In this document: positions 8,751 to 16,487 of the stretch, piece after piece
Layout of the letters: every line of letters starts with the position of its first letter
Position numbering within the stretch: the stretch's first letter is position 1
Assembly (NCBI GenBank): GCA_020632925.1
Contig: JACKER010000021.1
Location: 67,363-131,362, forward strand
Reading direction: 5' to 3'
DNA length: 64,000 bases
Source: Alphaproteobacteria bacterium
GTDB lineage: Bacteria; Myxococcota_A; UBA796; GCA-2862545
Position numbers and translations under genes: made by a program
The notes under the pieces: generated by a model
The model's database searches: none
What the model was told of the DNA's origin: nothing
Seen by the model: the letters and a program-made list of their open reading frames with translations, nothing else

Positions 8751-10207
8751 TCGCCCTGACCCCGCTGCTGCTCGTGGCCTGCAACGGCCCCGAGAACACC
8801 TTCCGCGAGCTGGTGCCGTCGATCTCCGTGTTCCCGGAGATCGTCGCGTTCGGGGAGGTCGGGCCCCCGCGCGAGGAGACCCTCGACCTTCTCCTCTCCA
8901 ACGTCGGCGACGCGGACCTCGTGGTGACGGGGGAGCTGCAGGGCGACGCCGCGTTCACCCTCCTCGACGGCCCGATCGATCTGACGGTGCCGCCGCACGA
9001 CGAGCTCGCGGTGCCGGTCCACTTCGCGCCCCCGACGTACCGCGCGTACGACGCCCGCATCGTGCTGCACACCAACGACGAGCTCCACCCCGCGGTCACC
9101 GTGCCGGTGCGCGGCGAGGGCGTGGACCTGCCCCTGCCCGACATCCGCATCGAGCCGGGGCGCTCGGTGCTCGCGCCCGACGTGGAGGTGGGCTCGACCG
9201 AGCTCATGGTGTTCGACATCCTCAACGTCGGGGACGACGACCTGCACATGGGCCAGGCCGTGTTGAGCGGCCAGGGGGTGTTCTCGCTCTCCGTGGACCC
9301 GACGGACACGGTGATCGCGCCGAGCCAGCGCACGACGGTGATCGTGTCGTACGCACCCACCTCGGTGGGCGGCGATCTCGGGTACCTCGAGCTGCCGTCG
9401 GACGATCCGGACGAGCCGACGCTCACGGTGCTGCTGATCGGCAACGGCGGAGGCCCCGAGCTCGAGCCCCCCGTGGCCGTGATCGACCCCTGCCCCGCCA
9501 CGGTCCAGCTCACCGGCCCCGAGACCGTGCAGCTCTCCGGGGCCGGGAGCTACGACCCGGGCGGCCTGGACCCCCTGCGGTACCAATGGGAGGTGACCCG
9601 TCGGCCGGACGCGAGCGACGCGGACATCCCCCTCGACCCCGACGACACGCGCGACGTCGATCTTTACGTCGATGTGGCCGGCTCCTGGGAGGTGTCGCTC
9701 GTCGTGAAGAACACCCTCGACGTGCCGTCGGAGCCCGCGGTCTGCCCGTTCGAGGCGATCCCCGAGGACGACCTCCACGTCGAGCTGTCGTGGGACACCC
9801 CCACCGCCGACGTCGACCTGCACCTGATGCGCGGGGGCGCGAGCCTCTTCGACGTGCCCGGCGACTGCAACTACTGCAACCGCAACCCGAACTGGGGCGT
9901 GGCCGGCAACGACGACGATCCGCGGCTCGACATCGACGATCGTGGCGGGTACGGCCCGGAGAACATCAACATCCTGCACCCGGCGAACGACGACTACACC
10001 GTCGCCGTGCACTACTTCGCGCACAACGACGACGGCCCGGTGCAGGCGACCGTGAAGGTGTGGCTCAACGGCGCCGAGACCTGGTCGGGCACCCGCGTCC
10101 TGACGGGCACCGACCGGTGGATGGTGGGCACGATCGCGTGGCCCGCCGCGTCCTTCACGCCCGACCCGTCGGCGAACATCCCCAACGGGCCGGTGGGCTG
10201 CCGCTAG
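8741..10207 (+). CDS. Lipoprotein paralogous to the preceding HYDIN/PKD gene
   Basis: 488 aa. The GTG at 8741 is chosen because a GGGGGG tract (8727-8732) is spaced 8 nt from it; GTG 8747 is the alternative. The leader 'VRVIALTPLLLVAC' gives lipobox LVAC at residue 14. The order is ASH/HYDIN module ('VAFGEVGPPREETLDLLLSN'), second ASH module ('DVEVGSTELMVFDILN'), PKD-like domain ('VQLSGAGSYDPGG') and the same 'DLHVELSWDTPTADVDLHL' terminal module. The shared order and adjacency show a tandem duplication that has since diverged. It overlaps the upstream gene by ten bases, so the two are co-transcribed and probably co-translated. The stop lies one base from that of the convergent 10209-11045 gene. 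Confidence 0.82.
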   Translation: MRVIALTPLLLVACNGPENTFRELVPSISVFPEIVAFGEVGPPREETLDLLLSNVGDADLVVTGELQGDAAFTLLDGPIDLTVPPHDELAVPVHFAPPTYRAYDARIVLHTNDELHPAVTVPVRGEGVDLPLPDIRIEPGRSVLAPDVEVGSTELMVFDILNVGDDDLHMGQAVLSGQGVFSLSVDPTDTVIAPSQRTTVIVSYAPTSVGGDLGYLELPSDDPDEPTLTVLLIGNGGGPELEPPVAVIDPCPATVQLTGPETVQLSGAGSYDPGGLDPLRYQWEVTRRPDASDADIPLDPDDTRDVDLYVDVAGSWEVSLVVKNTLDVPSEPAVCPFEAIPEDDLHVELSWDTPTADVDLHLMRGGASLFDVPGDCNYCNRNPNWGVAGNDDDPRLDIDDRGGYGPENINILHPANDDYTVAVHYFAHNDDGPVQATVKVWLNGAETWSGTRVLTGTDRWMVGTIAWPAASFTPDPSANIPNGPVGCR

Positions 10208-10208
10208 A

Positions 10209-11045
10209 TTAGTGAGCTTCGAGAGCCGACTTCGGGACCGACTCGGTGTGCTCTGGTTCCTCCTCCGAGGGATGGACGCCTTCCACCGAGGAGCCCGCCA
10301 GCGCCGGAAGCACCCGCTCGAGCGCGTCGAGCACGCCCTTGAGGTGCAGCGCCGGGATGTGCTCCACCACGCGCTCGATCTTCACGACCGCCAGCTCGTC
10401 CCGGCAGGTGAAGGGCTTGCCCTCGAGCTCCTTGCGCAGGCGCCGCCCGTCCACCTGGACGCGGATCTCGAGCGGGATGTGCTCCTGCCACACGCGGACG
10501 TCGATCGCGGACCGGACGTAGAGCGGCGTCATGATCGAGGTCGTCTTCGACCCCTCCTTGCGCTCCTCCAGCAGCTCGCCGAGCAGCCACACCAGCAGGT
10601 CACGGTCCTCGGCGGAGGCGCCGTCCCACGGGAACCGGCTGCGGAACTCGTTCCACAGGGTCGCCGTCGGCGCGTGGACCGCGAGCTCCTCCGGCAGGAA
10701 GGACGCGTCCCAGGCCTCCACGGTCAGGTCGCCCGCGTCCATCACCCGGTCGATCAGCGACGCCTGGAACGCGCGCTCGGACTCCCGGGCGGCGAGCCGG
10801 TGCAGACCGGTCAGATCGGTGGTCAGGCGACCGCGGACATCGGGGCGCTTGTCGAACCACAGGAAGCGGGTCGACGTCGGCCAGATCTCCCTGAGCACCG
10901 CTGCCGACCACCACGGACGGCGACGATCCCGCAGCTGGGTGAGGAGCGACGCCATCAAGGCGCACTCCCGGTTCTTCGCGAGCTTCTCCTGCGCCCGCGC
11001 GACGAGCACCTCGTCGGCGTCGAGCGGCTGGTTGCTGTCGGACAT
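10209..11045 (-). CDS. Hypothetical cytoplasmic protein
   Basis: 278 aa. I do not recognise the family. The ATG at 11045 is preceded by GGGGAGGGA at ideal spacing; the frame runs 12 codons further up without one. There is no signal peptide or membrane segment. The protein is rich in charged residues, Trp and Leu ('RPWWSAAVLREIWPTSTRFL'), mostly helical in appearance, with a disordered acidic C-terminus ('SEEEPEHTESVPK'). It lies 57 bp downstream of the 187-residue zinc-finger-like gene on the same strand, so the two probably form an operon. Nothing in the sequence suggests an enzyme. Confidence 0.7.
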   Translation of the reverse strand: MSDSNQPLDADEVLVARAQEKLAKNRECALMASLLTQLRDRRRPWWSAAVLREIWPTSTRFLWFDKRPDVRGRLTTDLTGLHRLAARESERAFQASLIDRVMDAGDLTVEAWDASFLPEELAVHAPTATLWNEFRSRFPWDGASAEDRDLLVWLLGELLEERKEGSKTTSIMTPLYVRSAIDVRVWQEHIPLEIRVQVDGRRLRKELEGKPFTCRDELAVVKIERVVEHIPALHLKGVLDALERVLPALAGSSVEGVHPSEEEPEHTESVPKSALEAH

Positions 11046-11102
11046 GGTTCCCTCCCCGGGTTCGACGGTCGAACGTACCATGGTGTCCGCACCGATCGCG
11101 GA

Positions 11103-11666
11103 TCAGCCCTCGCTCGGGGCCTCGGCGCCCAGCAGATCGTCGAGCCCTCCCTGCTCGGGCTGGGCGGAGGGCGTCGGCGCCGGCTTGTAGCGCAGACCGT
11201 GTCCCGACGATCCCAGGCGGCCCGTGGAGGAGCGCTCGACCGGCGGCGGCGGGGGTGGCGGCGCCATCCACCACCCCTTCGCGAGGCCGGCCACCGGCAC
11301 CGACGGGTGCGCCGCGCGCCAGATCTTCGCCAACGCGGCGTCACCGTCGAAGCCGTCGTACCCGCCCGTCCACGCGGCCAGGTCCGGGTGTTCGCGCCAG
11401 GTGTCCTCGCCGATCGCAGCCGCCATCGAGCTCTGCCAGGCGATCCGGCAGCGCTCCTCCATCGCGGCGAGCTTGTCGGCGTCGGACCCTGCCTTCTCGA
11501 GCTTCTCCGCGGCGGCCGTGGCCAGCGCCTCCCGCTTCGCCCAGTGTGCCTCGACCTCGATCCCGGCGGCGCTCGCCTCCACGAGCAAGCGGTGGAGTCG
11601 GGCGTGCGCCTTCACCCCCTCCCGATCGCCCGGGGTCACGTCCATCCCGCACTCGCTGCACTCCAC
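11103..11666 (-). CDS. Hypothetical protein with N-terminal C2H2-like zinc site
   Basis: 187 aa from a GTG at 11666 with GGAGG upstream. The first 25 residues carry C3-x2-C6-x14-H21-x3-H25, spaced like a C2H2 zinc finger ('CSECGMD' ... 'HARLH'). A helical, Ala/Glu-rich middle follows. The C-terminal third is low-complexity, with a run of seven prolines and 'PAPTPSAQPEQGG'. It has no signal peptide. It is first in an operon with the unknown 278-aa gene and divergent from the crotonase-ACP-ligase operon; the palindromic element at 11726-11754 lies in the shared promoter region. A nucleic-acid-binding or adaptor role is possible but not shown. Confidence 0.65.
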   Translation of the reverse strand: MECSECGMDVTPGDREGVKAHARLHRLLVEASAAGIEVEAHWAKREALATAAAEKLEKAGSDADKLAAMEERCRIAWQSSMAAAIGEDTWREHPDLAAWTGGYDGFDGDAALAKIWRAAHPSVPVAGLAKGWWMAPPPPPPPVERSSTGRLGSSGHGLRYKPAPTPSAQPEQGGLDDLLGAEAPSEG

Positions 11667-11683
11667 GGAGCCTCCACGCGCGC

Positions 11684-11689
11684 ATGCTA
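11684..11689 (-). promoter_or_regulatory. -10-like TAGCAT for the zinc-site/unknown operon
   Basis: On the minus strand TAGCAT ends 17 nt before the GTG at 11666, with GGAGG in the spacer. It fits the window-wide TAnnnT pattern. Confidence 0.4.
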
Positions 11690-11725
11690 CACGAGTGCGC
11701 GGACCGAGCGGCAGGGTGCGGGAAG

Positions 11726-11754
11726 CGCGTTAGACTGACATGTCAGTCTATTGG
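11726..11754. promoter_or_regulatory. Copy 1 of a 29-bp element built on a perfect 20-bp palindrome
   Basis: TAGACTGACATGTCAGTCTA (11731-11750) is perfectly self-complementary, flanked by CGCGT on the left and TTGG on the right. The same 29 bases recur, inverted, at 47256-47284. Here the palindrome ends 13 bp before the ATG at 11764. Each half contains TAGACT, a TAnnnT -10-like hexamer, so the site could be an operator overlapping a promoter; a TetR- or GntR-type dimer would suit its symmetry. The ATG at its centre is probably not used. Confidence 0.8.
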
Positions 11755-11763
11755 ATGGGGACG

Positions 11764-12651
11764 ATGGAGTACCGCGGCGAAGCGCTGTCCTGGCGCCACT
11801 CGGAGGTCGCGCTGGAGGTCGAGCTCCACCGCGCGCCGCTCAACGAGATCGGGACCACGACGCTCCGCGAGCTGGAGATCCTGGCGCGCTACGTCTCGGG
11901 CGGCGCAGGTGGCGCGTCGGCGCTGATCTGGTGGTCGAGCCGGCCCGGGTTCTGCGCGGGCGCCGATCTGCGCGAGCTCCACGCCGGCCTCGTCGCCCGC
12001 CGCGATCGCGCTCGTGGCCTGCTGTCCTCGCTGCCGGCAGGACGCGGGCTCGCCGATCGAGCGCTGCGCCGCCTCGGCCCAACGCTGGTCCGCCGCGAGA
12101 TCCGCGGCTTCCTCGACCGGATCCACGCGGTGTTCGACGCCCTCGACACCGCGCCGCTGACCACCATCGCCGCCGTCCACGGCGTGACCTTCGGCGGCGG
12201 CTTCGAGCTCGCGCTGACCGCGGACCTGCTGGTGGCGGACAAGACCGCTCGCTTCTGCTTCCCCGAGCTCCGGCTCGGCCTGGTCCCCGGCTTCGGCGGT
12301 ATCCCACGCCTGTCGCGGGACGTGGGCAACGGGCTCGTGCGCGACCTGCTCCTCTCGGGGCGCTCGGTCAACGCGTCGCGGGCCCACGAGCTCGGGCTCG
12401 TGAGCCAGCTCGTGCCCAAGGGGGAGGCGCTCGCGGCCGCGCGACGGGCCGCCGAGCAGGTGGGTCGCTTCGACCCTGCCGTGGCCGCCGCCGCCAAGCG
12501 CTTCGCCAAGCCCCTCCCCCGCGAGGCGCTGCGTCGCGAGAAGGAGGCCTTCGTCGAGCTCGTCGGTCGCCCGGCCGTGCTCGAGGCGCTGGAGCGCTTC
12601 GTGTCCGACGCCGGCGTCCGCCCCTACCTGCCCGGAGAACGCGTTGCCTGA
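11764..12651 (+). CDS. Enoyl-CoA hydratase/isomerase (crotonase) family protein
   Basis: 295 aa from ATG 11764, preceded by a GGATGGGG tract just after the palindrome; ATGs at 11740 and 11755 in the same frame are less likely. The crotonase fold is clear. 'GFCAGADLREL' forms the first oxyanion-hole strand and 'GVTFGGGFELALTADLL' the second, with the first catalytic Glu in 'GGFEL'. The second catalytic Glu is in 'FPELRLGLVPGFGG'. Both acids are present, so hydratase chemistry is possible. About 45 extra residues sit between the two oxyanion motifs. It overlaps an acyl carrier protein and precedes an AMP-ligase, so it may act on a carrier-bound acyl chain. Confidence 0.88.
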   Translation: MEYRGEALSWRHSEVALEVELHRAPLNEIGTTTLRELEILARYVSGGAGGASALIWWSSRPGFCAGADLRELHAGLVARRDRARGLLSSLPAGRGLADRALRRLGPTLVRREIRGFLDRIHAVFDALDTAPLTTIAAVHGVTFGGGFELALTADLLVADKTARFCFPELRLGLVPGFGGIPRLSRDVGNGLVRDLLLSGRSVNASRAHELGLVSQLVPKGEALAAARRAAEQVGRFDPAVAAAAKRFAKPLPREALRREKEAFVELVGRPAVLEALERFVSDAGVRPYLPGERVA

Positions 12652-12880
12652 CGACATCCTCGCCCGCCTGATCGACCAGGCGGCGCTCCGCTTCGGTGAG
12701 CCCGCGCGCGAGCTCGCGCCCGGCGACGACCTGTTCGAGGTGCTCGGGATCGACTCGCTCCAGGCGCTCGACCTGCTGACGGACCTCGAGGAGGCCTTCG
12801 CGATCGAGATCCCGGACTGGGAGGTCCAGGGGGTGCACACGCTCGCCGGGCTCGCGGACGTGATCCGGAGGCGTCTGTGA
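12644..12880 (+). CDS. Acyl carrier protein
   Basis: 78 aa, typical ACP size, with a TTG start six nt after GGAG (12634-12637); it overlaps the crotonase gene by eight bases. 'EVLGIDSLQALDLL' holds the DSL motif whose Ser38 takes the 4'-phosphopantetheine arm. Helix II follows it, and the protein is acidic overall, as carriers are. Its stop overlaps the GTG of the AMP-ligase (GTGA), so the crotonase, carrier and ligase are translationally coupled. This is not the fatty-acid-synthase acpP context (no fabD/fabG/fabF), so a dedicated acyl-modification or small-metabolite pathway is more likely. Confidence 0.9.
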   Translation: MPDDILARLIDQAALRFGEPARELAPGDDLFEVLGIDSLQALDLLTDLEEAFAIEIPDWEVQGVHTLAGLADVIRRRL

Positions 12881-14562
12881 GGGAGGCGCTGCCGCCCGAT
12901 CCGAGCACGTTCGCCAGCCTCGGCGAGCTGCTGGACGACGCGCTGCAGCGCCACAAGTCGCGCGTCGCGCTGATCGAGGCGGACCGCAAGCGCGAGGTGT
13001 CGCGGCGGACGTACGCCGACGTGGACCGCGAGGCCGCCCGCGTCGCCCTGCGCCTCGAGCGCCAGGGCATCGGTCCGGGCAGCCGGGTCGCGGTGCTCAT
13101 GGCCAACCAGCCCGCTTGGTTGATCACCGCGGTCGCGGTCTTCCGCCGCGGCGCCACGCTCGTGCCGCTCGACGCCAAGCTCGGCCCCGACGAGCAACGC
13201 GCGCTGCTGGTGCACGTGAGGGCCGACCTGGTCGTGATCGACTTCCCCCTGTGGCGCAAGCTGCCCGATCCGCCCTGCGCCGCCTGGGTGAACGAGGCGC
13301 CGCCCGACGAGGACGTGGCGCGCTTCGAGGACCTGCCCGAGGGCGAAGGGACCGTGGTCGCGCGCTCCCCCGAGGACACGGCGACGATCGTGTACAGCTC
13401 GGGCACCGGCGGGCGTCCCAAGGGCTGCGTGCTGTCGCACCGGGCGTACCTGGCGCAGCTCGAGGGGCTGCTCGAGCGCTTCCCGATGGCGCCCGGCGAT
13501 CTGTTCTTCAGTGTGCTCCCGACCAACCACGCGATCGACTTCATGGTGGGGTTCGTCGGGCCCTTCGTCTGCGGCGCGGCCGTGGTGCACCAACGCACCC
13601 TGCGCCCCGAGATGCTGCGGTTCACGATGCAGCGGTACGGCGTGACCCACATGGCCGTCGTCCCCATGTTGCTCGCCGCCTTCGAGCGCGCGCTCGACGA
13701 GCGCCTGGAGGAGACCGTGGGCTGGCGCCGCGCCGCGCTGGACGCGATGGTCGGCCTCAACCAGCGACTGACCCGCTCGCGGCCCGATCACCGCGTGTCC
13801 TCCGCGCTGCTGCGCCCGATCCACGACGCCTTCGGCGGGCGCCTGCGGCTGCTCTTCTGCGGAGGCGCGTTCACCGAGCGCCGGCTCGCGGAGCGCTTCA
13901 TCGCGCTCGGCCTGCCGGTCGTGGTGGGGTACGGGCTGACCGAGGCCTGCACCGTGGCCACCGTCAACGGCCTGCGTCCGCCCCGCGCGGACTCCGTGGG
14001 CGATCCCGTCGCCCGCGTGGAGGTCCGCGTCGATCGGCCCGACGGAGACGGCGTCGGCGAGGTGTGCCTGCGCGGCCCGACGCTGATGGACGGGTACCTC
14101 GACGACCCCGAGCTCACGTCCGAGACCCTGCGCGACGGGTGGCTCCACACCGGCGACCTCGGGTGGATCGACGCCTCGCGTCACCTCCACCTCGTGGGCC
14201 GGCTCAAGGACGTGATCGTCACGGACGGGGGCAAGAACGTGTACCCCGAGGACGTGGAGTTCGCGTTCGGCGGCATCGACGCCGAGGAGGTGGCGGTCTT
14301 CGCGCGCAACACCCTGTGGCCCCGGCGCGGCATGACCGGCGAGCAGATGGTGGTCGTCGTTCGGCCGGGGTCGGTGCCCGTGCAGGACCTGCTGCCCGAG
14401 CTGGCCTCCCGCAACCGGACCCTGCCCGCGTTCAAGCGGGTGGGCGGGGTGATCGCCTGGGACCGGGCCTTCCCCCGCACCGCGTCGCTCAAGCTCAAGC
14501 GCGCGGAGCTGGCGGCGGCGCTGCGTGACGGCGGCGAGCGCGAGGTCCTCTCGCTCGGTTGA
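12877..14562 (+). CDS. AMP-dependent acyl-CoA/acyl-ACP synthetase
   Basis: 561 aa from a GTG overlapping the ACP stop, with GGAGG just upstream. ANL-superfamily motifs appear in order: the P-loop 'VYSSGTGGRPKG' (about 173-184), 'VVGYGLTEACTV', the hinge 'GWLHTGDLGWID', 'GRLKDVIVTDGGKNVYPEDV' and the C-terminal 'RTASLKLKR' with the catalytic Lys region. It should adenylate a carboxylic acid and pass it to a thiol. With an ACP gene fused by overlap, loading of that carrier is the natural inference, but CoA cannot be excluded. It is followed by a kinase gene 18 bp downstream with its own -10-like box. Confidence 0.88.
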   Translation: MREALPPDPSTFASLGELLDDALQRHKSRVALIEADRKREVSRRTYADVDREAARVALRLERQGIGPGSRVAVLMANQPAWLITAVAVFRRGATLVPLDAKLGPDEQRALLVHVRADLVVIDFPLWRKLPDPPCAAWVNEAPPDEDVARFEDLPEGEGTVVARSPEDTATIVYSSGTGGRPKGCVLSHRAYLAQLEGLLERFPMAPGDLFFSVLPTNHAIDFMVGFVGPFVCGAAVVHQRTLRPEMLRFTMQRYGVTHMAVVPMLLAAFERALDERLEETVGWRRAALDAMVGLNQRLTRSRPDHRVSSALLRPIHDAFGGRLRLLFCGGAFTERRLAERFIALGLPVVVGYGLTEACTVATVNGLRPPRADSVGDPVARVEVRVDRPDGDGVGEVCLRGPTLMDGYLDDPELTSETLRDGWLHTGDLGWIDASRHLHLVGRLKDVIVTDGGKNVYPEDVEFAFGGIDAEEVAVFARNTLWPRRGMTGEQMVVVVRPGSVPVQDLLPELASRNRTLPAFKRVGGVIAWDRAFPRTASLKLKRAELAAALRDGGEREVLSLG

Positions 14563-14569
14563 AGCGAGG

Positions 14570-14575
14570 TAGGAT
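14570..14575 (+). promoter_or_regulatory. -10-like TAGGAT five nt before a start codon (leaderless candidate)
   Basis: TAGGAT is followed by CGCGC and then the ATG at 14581. With the usual 6-7 nt from hexamer to transcription start, the mRNA would begin at or next to the start codon. No ribosome site is present. Confidence 0.5.
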
Positions 14576-14580
14576 CGCGC

Positions 14581-15429
14581 ATGCTCCACGTGGGCGACAC
14601 CATCGACCACTACCGGGTGCTGGCGGCCGTGGACCGCAGCGATCTGACGGCCGTGGTGCGGGTGGAGCACCTCCACCTCGGCACACACCACGCGCTGAAG
14701 ATGCAGCTCGACCTGACCGATCCGGTCGTCGTCCGCTCGATGCTCCACGGCGCCCGCCTCCAGGCGAGCCTCGACCACCCCCACCTCGTTCGCTGCACGG
14801 ACGCCGGGGAGTTCCGCGAGCACCCGTACATGGTGACCGACTGGATGGCCGGCGGGACACTCACGGACTGGCTCGACCGCCAGGGGGCCCTGTCGGTGCA
14901 CGTCGCGCTCGCGCTGTTCCGCGGCCTGTGCCGGGGGGTCCGCGCGCTGCACGCCCGACGCATCGTGCACCGCGACCTCAAGCCCTCCAACATCCTGCTC
15001 CACGAGGATCGCGAGCTGCGCCGGCGCGTCCCCAAGATCAGCGACCTGAACCTCGCCAAGCTGCTCATCGAGGGGGAGGTCCCCACGCCCACCGGCATCT
15101 CGGCGGAGTTCCGGACACTCGGGACGCCGGAGTACATGGCGCCCGAGCAGGCGGGTTCGGCGGGCGAGGTCGATCAGCGCGCCGATCTGTGGAGCCTCGG
15201 GGTCATGCTCTACGAGATGCTCACCAACGAGGTCCCGTTCGAGGCGGACGAGCCCTGGCGGGTGCTGGTGGCGGCGCGAGTCGGGACCTACCGACCGATG
15301 CGCGAGCTGCGCCCCGAGCTGCCCGTCGCCCTCGAAGAGCTCGTCGCGCACCTGCTCCAGCCCGAGGCCTACCGCCGGACGGCCAGCGTGGAGGACCTGC
15401 TGGCCGAGCTCGACCGCGTGCAGGAGTGA
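14581..15429 (+). CDS. Small Hanks-type Ser/Thr protein kinase with atypical DFG (DLN)
   Basis: 282 aa, kinase domain only, no membrane segment. Lys40 ('HALKMQ') is the ATP-anchoring lysine. 'VHRDLKPSNILL' (129-140) holds catalytic Asp132 and Asn137. 'GTPEYMAPEQ' marks the activation-segment end and 'DLWSLGVMLYEML' helix F. Two features are odd: the Gly-rich loop is degenerate ('VLAAVDRSDLTAVV'), and the metal-binding DFG is DLN (155-157), which keeps the Asp. It may be active, but altered regulation is likely. Its TGA overlaps the GTG of the following amidohydrolase lipoprotein gene. Confidence 0.88.
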   Translation: MLHVGDTIDHYRVLAAVDRSDLTAVVRVEHLHLGTHHALKMQLDLTDPVVVRSMLHGARLQASLDHPHLVRCTDAGEFREHPYMVTDWMAGGTLTDWLDRQGALSVHVALALFRGLCRGVRALHARRIVHRDLKPSNILLHEDRELRRRVPKISDLNLAKLLIEGEVPTPTGISAEFRTLGTPEYMAPEQAGSAGEVDQRADLWSLGVMLYEMLTNEVPFEADEPWRVLVAARVGTYRPMRELRPELPVALEELVAHLLQPEAYRRTASVEDLLAELDRVQE

Positions 15430-16454
15430 TCGCGCTCGTTGCGGCCGCGTGCGCCGCTCCCGTCGACCCCGGACCGAGCTGGGTCCTCACGGGCGCCCGC
15501 CGTCCGGGAGGGGCGCCCCTCGCGATGCGTATCGACCACGGCCGCATCGCCGCCGTCGGGACCTCCCTCGACGCAGGCGCGCTGCCGGTCGTGGACCTCG
15601 GTGGGCGCACGATCGTGCCCGCCTTCGTCGACAGCCACGTCCACCTCACCTACGCCCCCGCAGGCCCCGCCCTCGCCGACCACGGGATCGCCGCGGCGGT
15701 GGACCTCGGCGCCCCGCTCGACCGCCTGCCCCCGAGCGACGGGCCGAAGGTCCTGGTCGCGGGACCGCTGCTCACCGCGCCCGGCGGGTATCCGACGCGG
15801 TCCTGGGGGCGGGACGGGTACGGGCTCGAGGTCGCCGATGCGGCCGGAGGTGCCGCCGCCGTGGACCGGGTGATCGACGCCGGGGCGGTGGTGGTGAAGG
15901 TCGCGCTCGACGGCGAGCCCTCGCTCTCCGACGCAGCGCTGGCCGCGATCGTCGCCCGGGCCCACGAGCGGAAGCGCCCGGTCGTGGCCCACGCGCTGGG
16001 CGAGGCATCCGCCGCGCGCGCCGCCGCCGCCGGCGTGGACGGCCTGGCCCACACCCCCGTCGAGCCGCTGTCCGACACCACCGTGCGCGCCTGGTCGAAG
16101 GGGTTCGTGGTCTCGACGCTCGGCGCGTTCGGCGGCGGTCCCGCCACGGTCGCGAACCTGAAGGCGCTGCGCGCCGCGGGCTGCGAGGTCCTGTACGGGA
16201 CGGACTTCGGCAACACGCGGACCGCAGGGATCGACGGGCGCGAGCTGTCGCTGCTGGCCGAGGCGGGGCTCGACGGTGCCGCCGTGCTCGACGCGGCGAC
16301 GGCGCGACCCGCGGCCCGCTGGGGGCTCTCCGCGCTCGGCGCGCTCGAGGTGGGTCGGGCGGCGAGCTTCCTCGTGCTCGACGCCGATCCGCTGGAGGTC
16401 CCGTCGACGCTGGCCACGCCCGGGGAGGTGTGGTTGGACGGCGCGCGGCGTTGA
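15426..16454 (+). CDS. Amidohydrolase-superfamily lipoprotein (imidazolonepropionase-like)
   Basis: 342 aa from the GTG at 15426, which overlaps the kinase stop. 'MIALVAAAC' is a minimal lipoprotein signal lacking basic residues. The TIM-barrel metal-dependent hydrolase signature follows: 'GGRTIVPAFVDSHVHLTYAP' with the HxH metal pair, the His in 'PVVAHALGE', His in 'GLAHTPVEPL' and Asp in 'YGTDFGNTR'. The C-terminal sheet returns with 'LEVGRAASFLVLDADPLEV'. It probably hydrolyses a cyclic amide, imide or similar bond outside the cytoplasm; the substrate is unknown. A second, longer member of this superfamily is at 28217-29569. Confidence 0.85.
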   Translation: MIALVAAACAAPVDPGPSWVLTGARRPGGAPLAMRIDHGRIAAVGTSLDAGALPVVDLGGRTIVPAFVDSHVHLTYAPAGPALADHGIAAAVDLGAPLDRLPPSDGPKVLVAGPLLTAPGGYPTRSWGRDGYGLEVADAAGGAAAVDRVIDAGAVVVKVALDGEPSLSDAALAAIVARAHERKRPVVAHALGEASAARAAAAGVDGLAHTPVEPLSDTTVRAWSKGFVVSTLGAFGGGPATVANLKALRAAGCEVLYGTDFGNTRTAGIDGRELSLLAEAGLDGAAVLDAATARPAARWGLSALGALEVGRAASFLVLDADPLEVPSTLATPGEVWLDGARR

Positions 16455-16465
16455 GCGCGCGGCGG

Positions 16466-16471
16466 TAGACT
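16466..16471 (+). promoter_or_regulatory. -10-like TAGACT for the beta-helix lipoprotein
   Basis: TAGACT lies 16 nt before the ATG at 16488 with GGAGGCGG as ribosome site between. The hexamer equals the half-site found in the 20-bp palindrome, but no palindrome is present here. Confidence 0.4.
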
Positions 16472-16487
16472 GTGGCCGGAGGCGGCC

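Noticed and set aside
11740..11763. ATG in the centre of the palindrome as start of the crotonase gene ('MSVYWMGTM')
   Set aside because: It has no ribosome site and is inside a sequence that is conserved for other reasons. The equivalent ATG in copy 2 is out of frame with its gene, so it is not a conserved start.
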